Shown piece by piece: positions 33,261 to 44,697 of a stretch of DNA of 64,000 nucleotides. The notes under the pieces are model-generated. The model worked only from the letters and a program-made list of their open reading frames with translations, had not been told where the DNA came from and ran no database searches. Each line of letters begins with the position of its first letter. Positions within the stretch are counted from its first letter, which is position 1. The position numbers and the translations under genes were made by a program. Origin of the DNA: Undaria pinnatifida (taxonomy: Eukaryota > Sar > Phaeophyceae > Laminariales > Alariaceae); assembly GCA_012845835.1 (NCBI GenBank), contig JABAKD010000002.1:1798001-1862000 (forward strand), given 5' to 3'.

Positions 33261-35355
33261 TTTACGTATGTATTATTCTCTTGAAGATGCGTGACTGCCT
33301 CGCGTGTTTTTCGACTACAGTATGTTGCCTTGTTGATGTCTGTAAACGCTCTCGTCGCCGTGTGACAATGTCCCCGTGGATGCACAATGACCCTGTAGAT
33401 GTCTGGTGCATGACAACAGCACTTTTTCGTGTTTGGTTGGCTGTGCCCTTGTTGATGTGTGCTAAGGCCGCGGGGGGTGAATATTTTGTCGAGTTGTCGC
33501 GTAGGTTCGGGTGATCGTATCGCCAAGATATACAAACCACTGGAAAATACAGTCGAGAATTTTCCCAGCAAGGTCGAAATTTTTTGGATTGTAAAAACTG
33601 TTCTAAATTATACTTTACAGTACAAGAATTCAGAGCGTTTCTGCTCTTTTCTGCTCTATCTTGAGCCAATTCTTCACTACCCCACCAAACGGGAACGTAA
33701 TTTTCTGTGCGCAATTTTTTCGGGTACGACTTATAGGTGCTTAAAACAATCCGCGAAAAACCCAGCTAGGTTTTGGTGAAAGCCTTTTCATCATGTGTTT
33801 TGTTGCCGTGGTAGTACGTATCAGGGCGCAAAATGAACCAAAATGTCGATTTTGAACCTTTTTTAGTGATTCTCGTTGGCAACTTTGATGTCACGAAATC
33901 GCCTATCGATTCGTTTCTGGCTGCCCACCCCTGACTCCTGTCTGGCACACCCAACGCCCTCACACACCCCATGAGGAGCATGTCCCAATTTCACGGGCTA
34001 CAGTTGCTTGTGAGCAGCTGTAGCTGTCTGCAAGTGAAGGTGCATACGTTTAGCTGGAGTTCTTTTTTGCTCGTTTCGTGTCTTTCGAAGTTCGACCAAC
34101 TTCGACTAACGCAGCACACCAAAGTCGAGGTGTAGACCTCCGTCGAGAAAATACGGACGGCCAATCTGAACAGAATCACGAGCTTCTGCGTATTTAAAAC
34201 ACTAAAAAATCACACCCTCTCTATTGCTGACACGCGCCAGCTGACGTTCGAAATGTAGGGTGTGTTGAAAATGCAGCGTAATTGGCTGCACCGAAGAGTA
34301 TCTACAGATAAGAGTGAGCCAGAAACCCGGGGATGGGGGATAGATATGATCCCCCGCTGCCTTAACGCTTTTTGGTTTTTGCTATGTCCCGTGCATGTGC
34401 CATACCCTTGTCCTCGTGCATGTGACCCTTTGTGGAAGTTTGTAGATGTTTGACAAGACGTTTGCCTCGTTTTTTTTTCTGATCGTGATCTTGTTGTTTG
34501 ACGACTCCCTCGTGCGTTCTGGGCAAATATTCTAATGTTGTTCGTTCGATAATGATCATGCGCGTGTTCTTATTTTCAATGCTCTTGTTGCTGTTCGACG
34601 GTGTCTTTGTCATTCTTTGTGGATGCTTGACAACAGTACCGTGTACCTGGCGAATAACACGCAAGAAAAATTAACCCCTCGGTCGAATTTCCCAGCTGAT
34701 TTTCCTTTAAAATGGGAAGCATGGTACGATAGAGGTAGCACTTTTTGACTGATTTTTTTTGTGAATGATTGGGTGCTCCTTGGCTCAATTCGTCGAAATT
34801 ACACTGTTCTTTTTGTTATAACTTTCGTTATATACCTGGGCGATGGGAGCATTAAAGGGTAGCGATTTCCCCCCCCCATATCAGTTTTTGAGAGAGGTAT
34901 ACTATTAATAGTATAGCGCTCCTCAAGTGGTTATGAGCCTCGGAAAAAAACGGTGCATCTGTACTGTTCTGTACTACGGTACAGTTATGCCATTACTCGT
35001 AACGATGATGAATAACGGCAAGTTACTAACTACAAACGAGCGGGCGGTGTGTCAGGCAGCTTGCAAAGATGCGTATCAACCCCAAATTTGTCGAAGGCAA
35101 AGCTGACCTTGTTAGACGCATTGTATAAAAGTTAGGAGCTTGCGTCGCGGGGAGAGTGCAAACGCCGCGGAAACGTCTATGGAAGCTCTCGATAAGATCT
35201 TTTTTATTGAAGGCACTATTTTCGTTGTGTGTTTCCGCCTTGTCTAGAAAAAGGTTGTCTCGGAAGTTCATCCCAGGAGGTGTGTGATCATGCGTGTCGT
35301 TCGTGCGCTCCCACTCTCGCTTTTTGTTGACAATTTTCTCCTTTTTTCGCGGCAG
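33261..35355. other. No supported gene
   Basis: The 34720-34770 stretch 'tacgatagaggtagcac' is a relic end of an M5-type element. Open frames around 33209-33714 overlap on opposite strands and show no domain. Confidence 0.4.
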
Positions 35356-35604
35356 ATCAACATCCCCGGAGCTGACTTGGGCGAGGTAGGGCTTCAGCTG
35401 TGCGGGACGGAGGGGTCGGGATCTCCAGTGGCGGGAGGGGACGAAGAAAAATCATCCCCGATTTCGGCGGACGGGGCGTCATCTCCTCTGCCTGTTAGCG
35501 TGTCGGTAGTCACGAACCGCGACAACCAACGTATCATTCTCTTCGCGAAAACAGAGTTTTTGGAGTCTCTCGCGAAGGGAGAGGTTTTCAACAACAATCC
35601 GTGA
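35356..35604 (+). CDS. Possible terminal exon, unknown product
   Basis: A pyrimidine-rich tract ending in gcggcag is followed by 82 codons and TGA: INIPGADLGEVGLQLCG, an acidic Ser/Gly-rich middle, then VSVVTNRDNQRIILFAKTEF and LESLAKGEVF. The alternation of strand-like and helix-like segments and the clean end suggest a real exon. It begins in phase 0, the same phase as the donor at 26822, and the join DKTIE|INIPGAD would make one continuous strand-like segment. That link across 8.5 kb is inference and other exons may lie between. I do not recognise the family. Confidence 0.4.
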   Translation: MNIPGADLGEVGLQLCGTEGSGSPVAGGDEEKSSPISADGASSPLPVSVSVVTNRDNQRIILFAKTEFLESLAKGEVFNNNP

Positions 35605-37640
35605 TAATTAATACCAGGTACCCTGGTATGGCCTAATGTTGTAGTGCCCAGAGCGTCCTTGCTTTTGGTCCCCAAACGAACACATATACCTTGTAGTGGC
35701 CCCTGTACCTGATTTTGACCACTGTCATTTTTGTATCCACCGACGTTGCTTTCCAGCTCAGCCCGCCAGCTCCCCGAGCCTCTTTTATTTTCAGCTGCCG
35801 GCACTCTGAACAAGCCGTGGCGGGTGTCGGCGTATAATGCCCTATGTAGAGGAATATCCGCATGTGACAGCGTGGTGGACGTGCTGTCCATAGCCCAGAG
35901 GCTTGGGAGCCGCTATCGAGCGTTCACGCAAGCTTCCCTCGGATACTCAAGATGTTTTGTTGAATTTTGGCGCTCTCTGGGCCCAGATGAAAAAGGAGAT
36001 ATTTTTGTGAGCGAGCTGGGTGCAATCACCCTCGACCAAGCTCGGTGCGATACGCGCTTTACGGCTAGATGTACCGTGCGGATCAGTGTACTGGCCGCCC
36101 CACAGAATTGATTCTGCACGCTTGTTCGTCGAGTGCCGTTATTCTTGTGACGTTCTTACTGCTGCAGTTACGCCGTTGATGCGTAACTACCATCGCAATA
36201 TCAAGCTATTGGTATATTGCTTGTGTTGTCTGTTTTGCCGACATACCAAATAAGCGTATACCCTTACTCCATGCTTGTGAGCTTTGACTAGATATGCTGC
36301 GTAGATCGCCTACGTGCTAACAATAGGCGAATTTTCCACCGATCAGCGGCTATTGGGTGCTCTGCTGTAGCAAGGTGCCTACGTCTACACGACCCCAGGA
36401 TGAAGGTGACAAAGTCGATGTTACGGTTAGCCCTGGTTACCCGTGGAATCTAATTACGGGATCAATTAACTTAGTCTACAGCAACTTGTCTTGGGTTTAC
36501 ACTTTGGCCGACCGCAAATGAATGCCACGGTACCTTAACGCATCTCGGCACTTACATCGTGATACTTTGTGTGCACTTGGATACGTATGTACGTGTGGAA
36601 TCCGCTGCTTGTCAGCAAAGTTCATTACTCCATTGCCGCGTCGCAACTACACCAACACTTCCTGCTTTCTGACGGGTAGTCAATCCTTCTACAGCTAACG
36701 CATCAACCGCTACGCATGACCTGGCTACGTAATGATATTGCTGGGGCAGGTTTGAGGCAGGGACGAGCACACAAGCCGCAAACATACCACACATAAACAT
36801 TGGAACCGCACGGGCCCACACATTCGTACATGTTAGCTGTTACCTGGTAGACGAGCATTTGCTCCGTGCATTTTCCCTTCCTTCCGGTGAGGATATCCCT
36901 GAGCATGGCCGCCGACGACGTACTACGATGCAATGTTGGAAGTACAGTAGGTTTTACTCCCGAAGAGATGCCAATCGAAGAACAAAACGGTCTACTAAGC
37001 GGGACACTCCCCCAAGTAATGTGCTACTAAATCACTATCATCCAAGATGCGCACTACGGTAGAGGTTGTCTATGTGTTCTGAGGGTCCTCACTTAAGCTC
37101 TAGACTATACCACACCCAACAACCGACTTTTTGAAAATCTTGTACGCGAAGCCCGATGCACAATCCCATGCGTTACGTTGTCAAACGAATAGACTAATGT
37201 TTTTGAACATAGTCTACACATCCGACAAAAACATAGGGGGGAGCTCGTCTAGCTCCGTTGGTGTGACGGTTTTGGGCTCAAAAGTGGAACTCTTGTCGTA
37301 GCACGGTTCCCATGGTGCCATGGTGTTGAAGTGGCCAACACGTGGATTAACACTAACGACTGTCGACACAAACTGTTGTAGATTACTGCGAGAATAACAT
37401 CGGACACAGAAGATAGGTTATGAGCCTCGTTTCGCCCGACGCTCAAATCGAGAACTTCTTGGACCCGGAGCTGGAGCAGCAACTGAGCGTTTTACCAATC
37501 AGCACTCTTTTTAGCAGCACAACACTACTCGGTTCCGTGATACAGCGGCCAGACACAGACCCGGGGGTATGATTTTCAGCGGACCGACACGTCCCGCTGC
37601 CGTGATTTCAGCGGCTCGTCCCACACGCGGACGCGTGGCT
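35605..37640. other. No supported gene
   Basis: A 126-codon frame at 35731-36111 overlaps a 165-codon frame on the opposite strand; neither carries a signature I recognise. The rest is unassigned. Confidence 0.4.
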
Positions 37641-37979
37641 TTCAGCATCATGACACAGGCTCAGCACTATGTGTAGTTGCAAGCATTAGAGCCGAGGAGC
37701 AAGATTGCCTTTTGCGTCGAGTGATCACTATTAATGAATATATTGCCTGTAGGAGGAAGGCTCCAGACTTCGCTCTCTGCTCCTTCTCTCCTCTCTGTCC
37801 TCTAATACAACGAAGATAGGAACACTTGTCAGACCGCGAGGCGGTCAGGGCGTCCGGCCTCGCACTCTTTGAACACACTAGTGGGGCTCTTAGGTTCATA
37901 AGTCCTTGAGTTTTCTCGAAAGTAGGGTTCTGGTACCAGGAGTCAAGGACGTGGGCACAGGAGAGTCTCCTCGGATGAG

Positions 37980-39405
37980 ATGCAGCAGCTGAGGAATGAT
38001 CTTCAGTTGATGATGGAGGAAAAGCGAGCATCGATGATGCAAGATGTGAGGGAGAATATGGCCGAGCTCATGAGGAACAACGGCCCGTTGGAGTCCAGCA
38101 GCGCTCAGGGCAGCACTGCTGTAAGAGGCAGTCCGCGAGGGTCTGAACCCACTGCTGTGAGGGGAAGCGGCGCTGAGGACAGCGCTGCTGTAAGGGGTAG
38201 CCCTCAAGGGGCTGGACTCATTGCTGCGGCACGACCAATTTCTGCTGCTGGTGCTGCTACTTCTGTAGGCGGAGCGCGAGGAGATACAGTGGCAGCAAGA
38301 GAGTCGGCTTTTCGTGAGTATATCTCGCGTAGTGTTGGAGTGACGGGGCGCAGAGGAGCTGCTGTTCCTGTCGGGGTTGGCTCAGCAAGGGGTCAGCCAG
38401 ATCAGCCAAGGGGGGCTGGAGAATGGGGGTCATACCCCGGCGGTGAGTCGGGAATAGGATATGATATGCCTCTGTCTAGACTAGCTCTCAAACATACCGC
38501 TGTCCCAACACTTAGTGGGAACAAGCCCCAATATACTGCCTGGATCAGAGATGCCAGGTACTACGCAAAAGGCGTAGGTTCCCTATCTGCTTTTGTGTCG
38601 GATCCACCCCAGTACATTCCCGTAGGGGAATTGGATACCGAAAACTCGGTACTTGTCGACAGGGGCTACAATCGCGAAAGTGTGCACATACATGCACTGG
38701 TGTGGAATTTCCTGTCGACGGCCCTGAAGAGCAAGAGCGACAAGAGTATCTTGCGCAGGTGTACCTCGCCGAGAGAAGCGTGGGGCGCGCTCCTTGCGTT
38801 GTACGGCCCTCAAAAGACGGGGGCCAAATCCGACCTCTACCGCCGCCTTAATAGTTTGCTGATAGCGCCAGGGAGTAACCCTCTCGAGGAGATGGGCAGG
38901 ATCGAAGATCTTGCCGCAGAAATGCGTTCAGCAGGAATGACCCTCGATCATCACATGCTGTACACAATTTTCATGGACGCTCTGTCTGCCTAATACGAGG
39001 TGGAGGCAAGGAACCTTACATCTCGTGACAGTATCGGCCGCGATGACATCATCAAGGCTGTACGAGAGTGCCATCGCCGATTGTTTGGAAGCAGGAAGAA
39101 GGGGTCCAATGTTGGTCCTGCTGGCCATGCTATGTTCGCCGGCAACGGCGGTGTTGGCCGCATAAAAAGGGCCGGCGGCGGTGTCCACGGGAAAGGTGGA
39201 GGCCACGGTAAAGGAAAAGGTGGACGTCGGGGACAGCAAGGACGCGGCGGCAAAAGCACCAACGATTACGGTGGTGGCTCGGCCGCCTGCCGCCTCCGAG
39301 GTGAGATGCCACAGGTGTGGCAAGAACAGCCATTAGAGGGTCGACTGCGCGGAGGAGCTATGCACCAGATGCCACGGACGGGGGCACGCTCCTGATGTTT
39401 GCCCC
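37980..39405 (+). pseudogene. Copia gag with two zinc knuckles, broken
   Basis: The gag helical domain spans about 38480-38990, with YTAWIRDARYYAKG and SPREAWGALLALYGPQ. A TAA at 38991 cuts it, and the same frame then resumes (EVEARNLTSRDSIGRDDII). After a Gly/Lys-rich stretch, another frame gives CHRCGKNSH-stop-RVDC and CTRCHGRGHAPDVC at 39308-39402, that is, two CX2CX4HX4C zinc knuckles, the first with a stop inside. The upstream part (38090-38230) has two or three imperfect repeats of a GSP.G.....AVRGSG unit. Confidence 0.85.
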
Positions 39406-39559
39406 ATGTCGAAAGAGGAAGCTGTGCTGGCGGCGTCGGACGACGATGATGATTATGATACGGTCGAGGCATCAGCTTTCAACGCCAGAGAGGCAGGCGA
39501 GTGCAGTGATGGTTGGGCAGGAAGGGGGAAGGGGAGTCGGCTTGGCAGGTGGGGGATGA

Positions 39560-39950
39560 GACCTGGCTTTGCGATAGTGGAACGTCTGCTCGCATGACGC
39601 CTTCAGCAGGTGTCATGATCAGCTACCGAGAGTGAAATTTGAAACTGCGCATTGCTGACGGCTCAACCCGCACGATCGAAGGATGCGGCGACATTAACTT
39701 TGTCTTTCGGTCCGGAAACGGTATCGTACGAGTATTGCTGACGAATGTGGCGTACGTACCAGACCTCCGATACCATCTATTTCCCCTACCCACTCTCGTG
39801 GAGAACGGTCACACTTTTGAAGGGCGTCCCGCAGGGATTGTAGTCATGCTCAAGTCTGAGCGTTCGATCGTGTTTCCGTTGACCGGGAAGCTTTACAGTC
39901 TTTACGGCTACCATATCGACTACAGCCCTATGGAAGATGCCTGTGCTGTA
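39560..39950 (+). pseudogene. Copia protease remnant
   Basis: WLCDSGTSARMTPS with the catalytic DSG is at 39573-39587. A stop near 39633 interrupts it, then LRIADGSTRTIEGCGDINF and LTNVAYVPDLRYHLFPL follow, the conserved C-terminal half. Confidence 0.85.
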
Positions 39951-40890
39951 CTCGCCACGGGGAAACTGCCCAACAAGCCCGTGGGCAACATAAGACTACC
40001 ACTGCGCGACCGGACACTCCCACGAGGCACTACTCTGCAAGGCCGCGGGGAACCACGGGATCGTTCTCGAGGGAAAACTGCTGCAAAGGGTGCTCCATGG
40101 CGAAGGGTCTCCGCCAATGTAACAAGCAGTCCACGTACACACTCGAGCAAATAAGAATCTCGGGAGGGTTTTTGTGGATTTGAGTGGGCCTAAGGTGGTA
40201 GAGTCCCACGGGGGACAGCGTTATACTCTCATCGTGCGCAACGATTTTTCACGGTATACGTGGGTGTACTTTACGCGCCACAAATCGGACGCCGAGGAAA
40301 CGTTCAAGCAGTTCCTCTCGGATACTCGTGCAGATGATGTCTCTTCACAGGTGGTGACCGTCCGATCAGATGGGCGCGGTGAATTTTGCGGGGGAAAGTT
40401 TGGCGACCTATGTAGACCGCGCTGCATTGAGCGAAAATTCACCACGGCCGACAGTCCCAAATTCAACGGAGTAGTCGAGCGCGCGCTAGGTTTGATTGAG
40501 ACGGTCGCAATGGCGGGTCGAATCCAGGCTCGTGAGCTTTTTCCCGGAGTTCAATTGCCGACAACGGAATCGTTGTGGGTTGAAGCGTCGCACTGGGCGT
40601 GCGATGCTTTAAACCGCACGGCAACGTCCGCTAACCTCGCAAACAAGTCGCCGACGATATGTGGTACGGTAAAACACCCCCGGTAGTGCTTCTACTTTTT
40701 GTCAAGCCTGGCTACTGCAAGGTGAAGAGGGAAAACAAGTCCCAGGTAAAAGCACAGGTGTGTTTTTACTTCGGCCCTGCGCCTAATCACCCCCGAGACG
40801 CCGTACGAGTGATGACCAAGCACCGTACTCTGCTTATCACGCGTCATGTCACCTGGCAACACGTGTCGCCTTCACCACCTGTGACTGCCC
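39951..40890 (+). pseudogene. Copia integrase remnant
   Basis: The zinc-binding end CKGCSMAKGLRQCNKQ is at about 40080-40130 in one frame. The core follows in another: FVDLSGPKVVESHGGQRY (first Asp), VRSDGRGEF (second Asp) and PKFNGVVERALGLIE (Glu), so the D,D,E triad is retained. The C-terminal part KPGYCKVKRENKSQ and VCFYFGPAPNHPRDAVRV needs a further shift near 40660. Confidence 0.85.
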
Positions 40891-41421
40891 AGAAACATGA
40901 ATCCCTCTCTCAGGAAGAGGGGGGATCCAAGGCCGACGACGAGAGCACGTCAAGTCGAGGTTGGGGGGGGGGTGATGGACGAGCAGGACGAAGGTCTGGA
41001 TCGCCTGACCGACCTCGACGTGACGTGGGGGGTTGATCTGCACGCGTTTTTGCGGGAGCGCTCACAGGATACACCTGCCGCCGGCGATGCTGGCGACGGA
41101 ACAGCCGAGACGATGGATTCGGCTCAAGGGGGCGCGGTGGACACCTCCTCGGTCCCGGCAGGGAGGGCCGAAACAGTCGAGACGATGAATTCGTCTCAAG
41201 AGGGCGCGATGGACGCCTCCTCGGTTCCAGCTGGGAGGGCCGAAAGCGACTCAGACGCATCAGCAGCCTCCAGCATCGACCAAGGGAACGGCGATGATCT
41301 CCCCGCGGTCCTGTCGGCGAGGACAGCTCACGATCTCAGTAGCTGGGGACGGCTACCCCCTATAGTAAGGGGCCGGACCCGGAGTTAGAGGCAACACCAG
41401 AAGGATGAGTATACTCAACGT
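40891..41421 (+). pseudogene. Copia integrase-RT linker
   Basis: An acidic, Ser/Ala-rich frame contains two near-identical units around ETMDSAQGGAVDTSSVPAGR and ETMNSSQEGAMDASSVPAGR, a tandem duplication in the variable linker that separates integrase from RT in copia polyproteins. Confidence 0.6.
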
Positions 41422-42465
41422 ATGCTAAGGATACAATGCGAGGACGAGGACGTGCTGGATACAGCAATGCAACATTGGACCGAGTCTGAGAGTATGCCGG
41501 AGAGTACATCCTGGACGACAGAGGACGCAATGGCCATGATGGCTGGAGAACCTGCTGTGGAAGACAATAAAGGGGAGTTAAGCGTGTGCATGCCGAATGG
41601 TTTTCCGGAAGATGTAGAACCGCCCCCGCAGTCCGTAGCAGATGCAGAGCGTCCCCGATACAAAACGGCGTGGCGTGCGGCCATGAAGAATGAACTGGAC
41701 GGTCACGAAACGACCGATACATACGAAGCCGCGACTCCGCCGCGAGGGCGGAAACCTGTAAGTGCGAAATGGGTGTTCTCGTACAAGACTGACAAAGATT
41801 ATACTGTAGCAAAGGCGAAAGCAAGACTTTTGGCTAAGGGCTTTAGCCAGGTGCAAGACGTAGATTACTTCCAAACGTTTGCACCAACCCCATCGTCAGC
41901 GTCAGTCAAAATTCTGGCGGCCATTTAGACGTAGCACAAGCTTTTGTTCGCGCGAAACTCGACACCTAGATATGCATGAATCTACCCGATGGTGTGGTGA
42001 CATGTCAGGAAAGATTTTCGCCTTAACAGATCACTATATTGTCTAAACCAGAGCAGACGGCAGTGGGCCGGACTCATGGTGGAGACTGTGGTAGAATACG
42101 GTATGGAGCAGTGTAGGACTGATCCTTGTGTTTTTCGCATGGTTGTGGATGGCAACGTAGAATTGATTATGGCCGTTCATGTAGTTGACGTTGTGATTGC
42201 AGGATCGCACAAGGCATGCAGAGACTTTCATGCCGCATCAAATACTAAGTTTCCCACGAACAACCTCAGCGAGTTTACTTGGTGTACTGGTTGTGGTTTC
42301 AAGCGTAACTGGGAATTGGGCACGTTGGAGATCACGCAGAAGGCTTTCGTTGAAAGCATACTGAATCGTGTTGGTGTGAACTCATCCTCTAAGATTCCCG
42401 CGACCCCTGGCGTTGAACTAAGTTCAAGAGAGGAGGGCGAACCAAAGGGAGACCGACGGTATTGA
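41422..42465 (+). pseudogene. Copia reverse transcriptase, truncated
   Basis: RPRYKTAWRAAMKNELDGHE, KPVSAKWVFSYKTDKD and RLLAKGFSQVQDVDYFQTFA match the start of RVT_2. A stop at about 41926 is followed by LDVAQAFVRAKLDT out of frame. From 42076 the frame resumes with YGMEQCRTDPCVFRMV and AVHVVDVVIAGSH, where the usual YVDD box has become HVVD, losing one catalytic Asp. The frame ends at 42465 without an RNase H domain. Confidence 0.85.
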
Positions 42466-42720
42466 TCGATCCATGCATTTGGATCCGTAGCTCTTTGAAT
42501 GGGAGATGCCGTTAAGCTGCAGTGTTTGGCGTGGGTTCTAGGCACCACACGTAGATCACATTGAACTAATTTGGAATGGCGAGATGTATTGAACGCAGAC
42601 GTGGGGGCTCGGGGAGAGAAAAATCATCGGCAACAAAAATCGAAACAGTACAAGTATGGGCATGATGTTACTCGCAGGGGAGGGTAAAATTTGATTGATT
42701 GATCAATTGGAGGGGTAGAT
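42466..42720. other. No gene between copia RT and the Gln-rich ORF
   Basis: This is expected RNase H and 3' LTR territory, but neither is recognisable. Confidence 0.5.
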
Positions 42721-43047
42721 ATGGGATGGGAGGCCTATATCGAGCGGGGTCGATGGGGTGTGTCTCGAATAGATCAGGCACAGCAAACACCTCCAGTGCA
42801 GGGCGGTAGGGATCCTCCGGTCGGCCCCGAATCCGCTACTCCACAATTGTTTATGCTGCTTTACTGTCGCCGTTTTATGACCGCACCAACTTCATGCAAT
42901 CAAGATGCGACGAACATCGCGCCGCCGCTCCGTACGGGGCAGCTACAACCGTACCATCAACAACAACAACAGCAACAGCAGTTTCAGCAGCAATTCCAGC
43001 AGCAGGAGGAGCAGCGATACTTTCATGAACAACAGCGGCTGCAATAG
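42721..43047 (+). CDS. Gln-rich ORF, doubtful
   Basis: The 108-codon frame ends in a run of Gln (HQQQQQQQQFQQQFQQQEEQ) coded by mixed CAA and CAG, so the tract is not a pure recent expansion. The preceding ~75 residues have mixed composition without a known domain. Gln-rich exons are common in regulatory proteins, but the frame ends only about 10 codons after the tract and could be chance. Confidence 0.25.
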   Translation: MGWEAYIERGRWGVSRIDQAQQTPPVQGGRDPPVGPESATPQLFMLLYCRRFMTAPTSCNQDATNIAPPLRTGQLQPYHQQQQQQQQFQQQFQQQEEQRYFHEQQRLQ

Positions 43048-43883
43048 CCTGCGGCTAAGGCAGCAATACTTGCAGGAACGGAGAGAGCCGCGCATCAGCG
43101 GCAAATAATGGAGAAAACAGCGGCTGCAAACTTGAGCGGTCTGTCGTCGTCCGGGGACATCCTGGATATATCCCCGCGCTTCGTACATTCATAGACATGG
43201 ATCTTGCCGCACGTGCTGGCGCTGTTGTAGAACATCGCTCGCGGCGGTTACTCTCTTCTCTATGAGCTATTCATAGTTTCTTGTGGGTTTCTCTTAGTTC
43301 TCTTCTATTGTACTTGCCGGAGATGTTTATGAGTGATCGAGGTTAAAGCTCATACTGTACATTGTCGGATAGCGAACATAATAATAATCATACCTGGTAT
43401 ATCCTACCTCGTACCATATACCAGGTAATTTTCTTTATGTGATCTAGGTGATGATCTAGCCCGGGTTCATCAGCGACACTAGCCCTCATCTAAGTGTTCA
43501 CCCATAGGCAACTGAGGGAGGCCGCTACAAAGATACGTTTGGCCAGTGCAGACGCAATATTCACCGCCGGGTTCGCCGTCGCCGTAGCTACGAGAATGGC
43601 GATGGAGACGCCGGCAACGAACTTGCGAGTGCAGTAGGCCAAACATAAACAAACAAGACGTTGGTGAAGTTACCACGCAATACCGGGCGTTTTTTAATTG
43701 AATTCCAATGTGCAAGCTGGTACCTTCTGAGCCACAAGAAGTAAATAATGACGACATACTCAGCCCAGGGTAGGCCCTAAAACAACAACCCCCGGTGATA
43801 CTGTCCCCGAGTGACACTGCCAAAAATCACTTATTTTCTTTTGCACAGAAACAGTTTTCATGCCTCACCTGGGAATACACTTG
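43048..43883. other. No supported gene
   Basis: A minus-strand stretch at 43500-43630 gives alternative frames, one hydrophobic and one Cys-rich. It could be a further exon of the ORF at 43884-44697, but I could not decide the frame. A palindromic 'tacctggtat...ataccaggta' pair lies at 43390-43428. Confidence 0.35.
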
Positions 43884-44697
43884 TCATATATGATGGAACA
43901 TCCTCCGGACCCGATGCGCACGATCACTTGGTGGATTTCGTTGGCGCCAGCCCGGACGACAAACACATGCGACGCGGACGTCCCAAAGGTGTGCGTGACT
44001 AAAGGTGCGCGTGACCCCCGAAGCGCGCGCGCTCTCGTGGGCGGCTTCGACTTTGGCTGAGAGTTCTAGTCCGCACATGTCGGGAAGCCCCGGAACCAAG
44101 AACTTCGCCGCGATCTCTTGAGAGCTGCTTATCCTCGAGCTGTCGCTTTGGCTGCTCGCCCATGTTTGCTCAAAGGTGATCGTGCCCGTGGTGTCCTCAC
44201 TTCCGTGTGTGTGATCCACGTGACGATCAAACCGGCAGATCACATCGTCCACGAGACCTACCGCTGCCGGCCGCGGCCTCCGGATGTGCGTGTACGGGTT
44301 GAAATTTGCGCTGAGATTGCTGTTCAAGAACGCGTGCTCGTTAATAATGGCGATGGCCCCGGATGCGTCCGGCATTACCACGTACACTGTCGAGTCAGCC
44401 ACCTGCTCCACCCTCGGGGCCCCGCACTCAAGATTGTTGTACCTGTGAACCACGAGGTTCCTTCCCTGACCGGGGTGGTTTCGCTGTGACCACATGCCTT
44501 CCTGCCCCGGCCCTAACGTCCGGCTTCCGGGGCGTATGCTGGCACCCGCTTGAGCAAAAGTGCTCAAAAATGCGGTCTGCCCTAATCGGAGCTGGGCGTC
44601 GGTGATTTCTCCCATGCACTCGAGGTGTAGGCCGGTGCAGCTCCGGAGTGTGGTGTTGGGAATGTCAACGAGAAGGGGGGGGGGAAAGGTGTAAGTC
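43884..44697 (-). CDS. Long ORF, possibly beta pore-former-like
   Basis: A splice acceptor at gtccacag|gact (exon from 44697) opens a frame that runs uninterrupted to 43884. It includes YTFPPP, LLVDIPNTTLRSCTGLHLEC, a middle part TVYVVMPDASGAIAIINEHA, and a Ser/Thr-rich alternating segment TGTITFEQTWASSQSDSSRI, then FLVPGLPDMCGLELSAKVEA. The last part, with alternating polar residues around a G-x-P turn, resembles the membrane-strand segment of aerolysin/ETX-MTX2 proteins. That is a weak pattern match, not an identification. Codon use looks like coding sequence and the opposite strand is poorer. The true 3' boundary is uncertain; a donor could precede the final 30 residues. Confidence 0.4.

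Larger units (their letters stand above)
37640..42465 (+). mobile_element. Decayed Ty1/copia element 2, no RNase H
   Basis: gag, protease, integrase and RT remnants follow in copia order on the plus strand. A candidate primer-binding site, 'tggtaccaggag' at 37931, resembles the TGGTATCAGAGC type used by many copia elements. No matching LTR pair was found by eye, and nothing resembling RNase H follows the RT. It is a different subfamily from element 1, though both share the W.TGC.F.RN segment after the RT box. Confidence 0.85.

Noticed and set aside
38583..39472. Minus-strand ORFs across copia element 2
   Set aside because: They are shadows of the plus-strand gag, whose domain motifs are clear.
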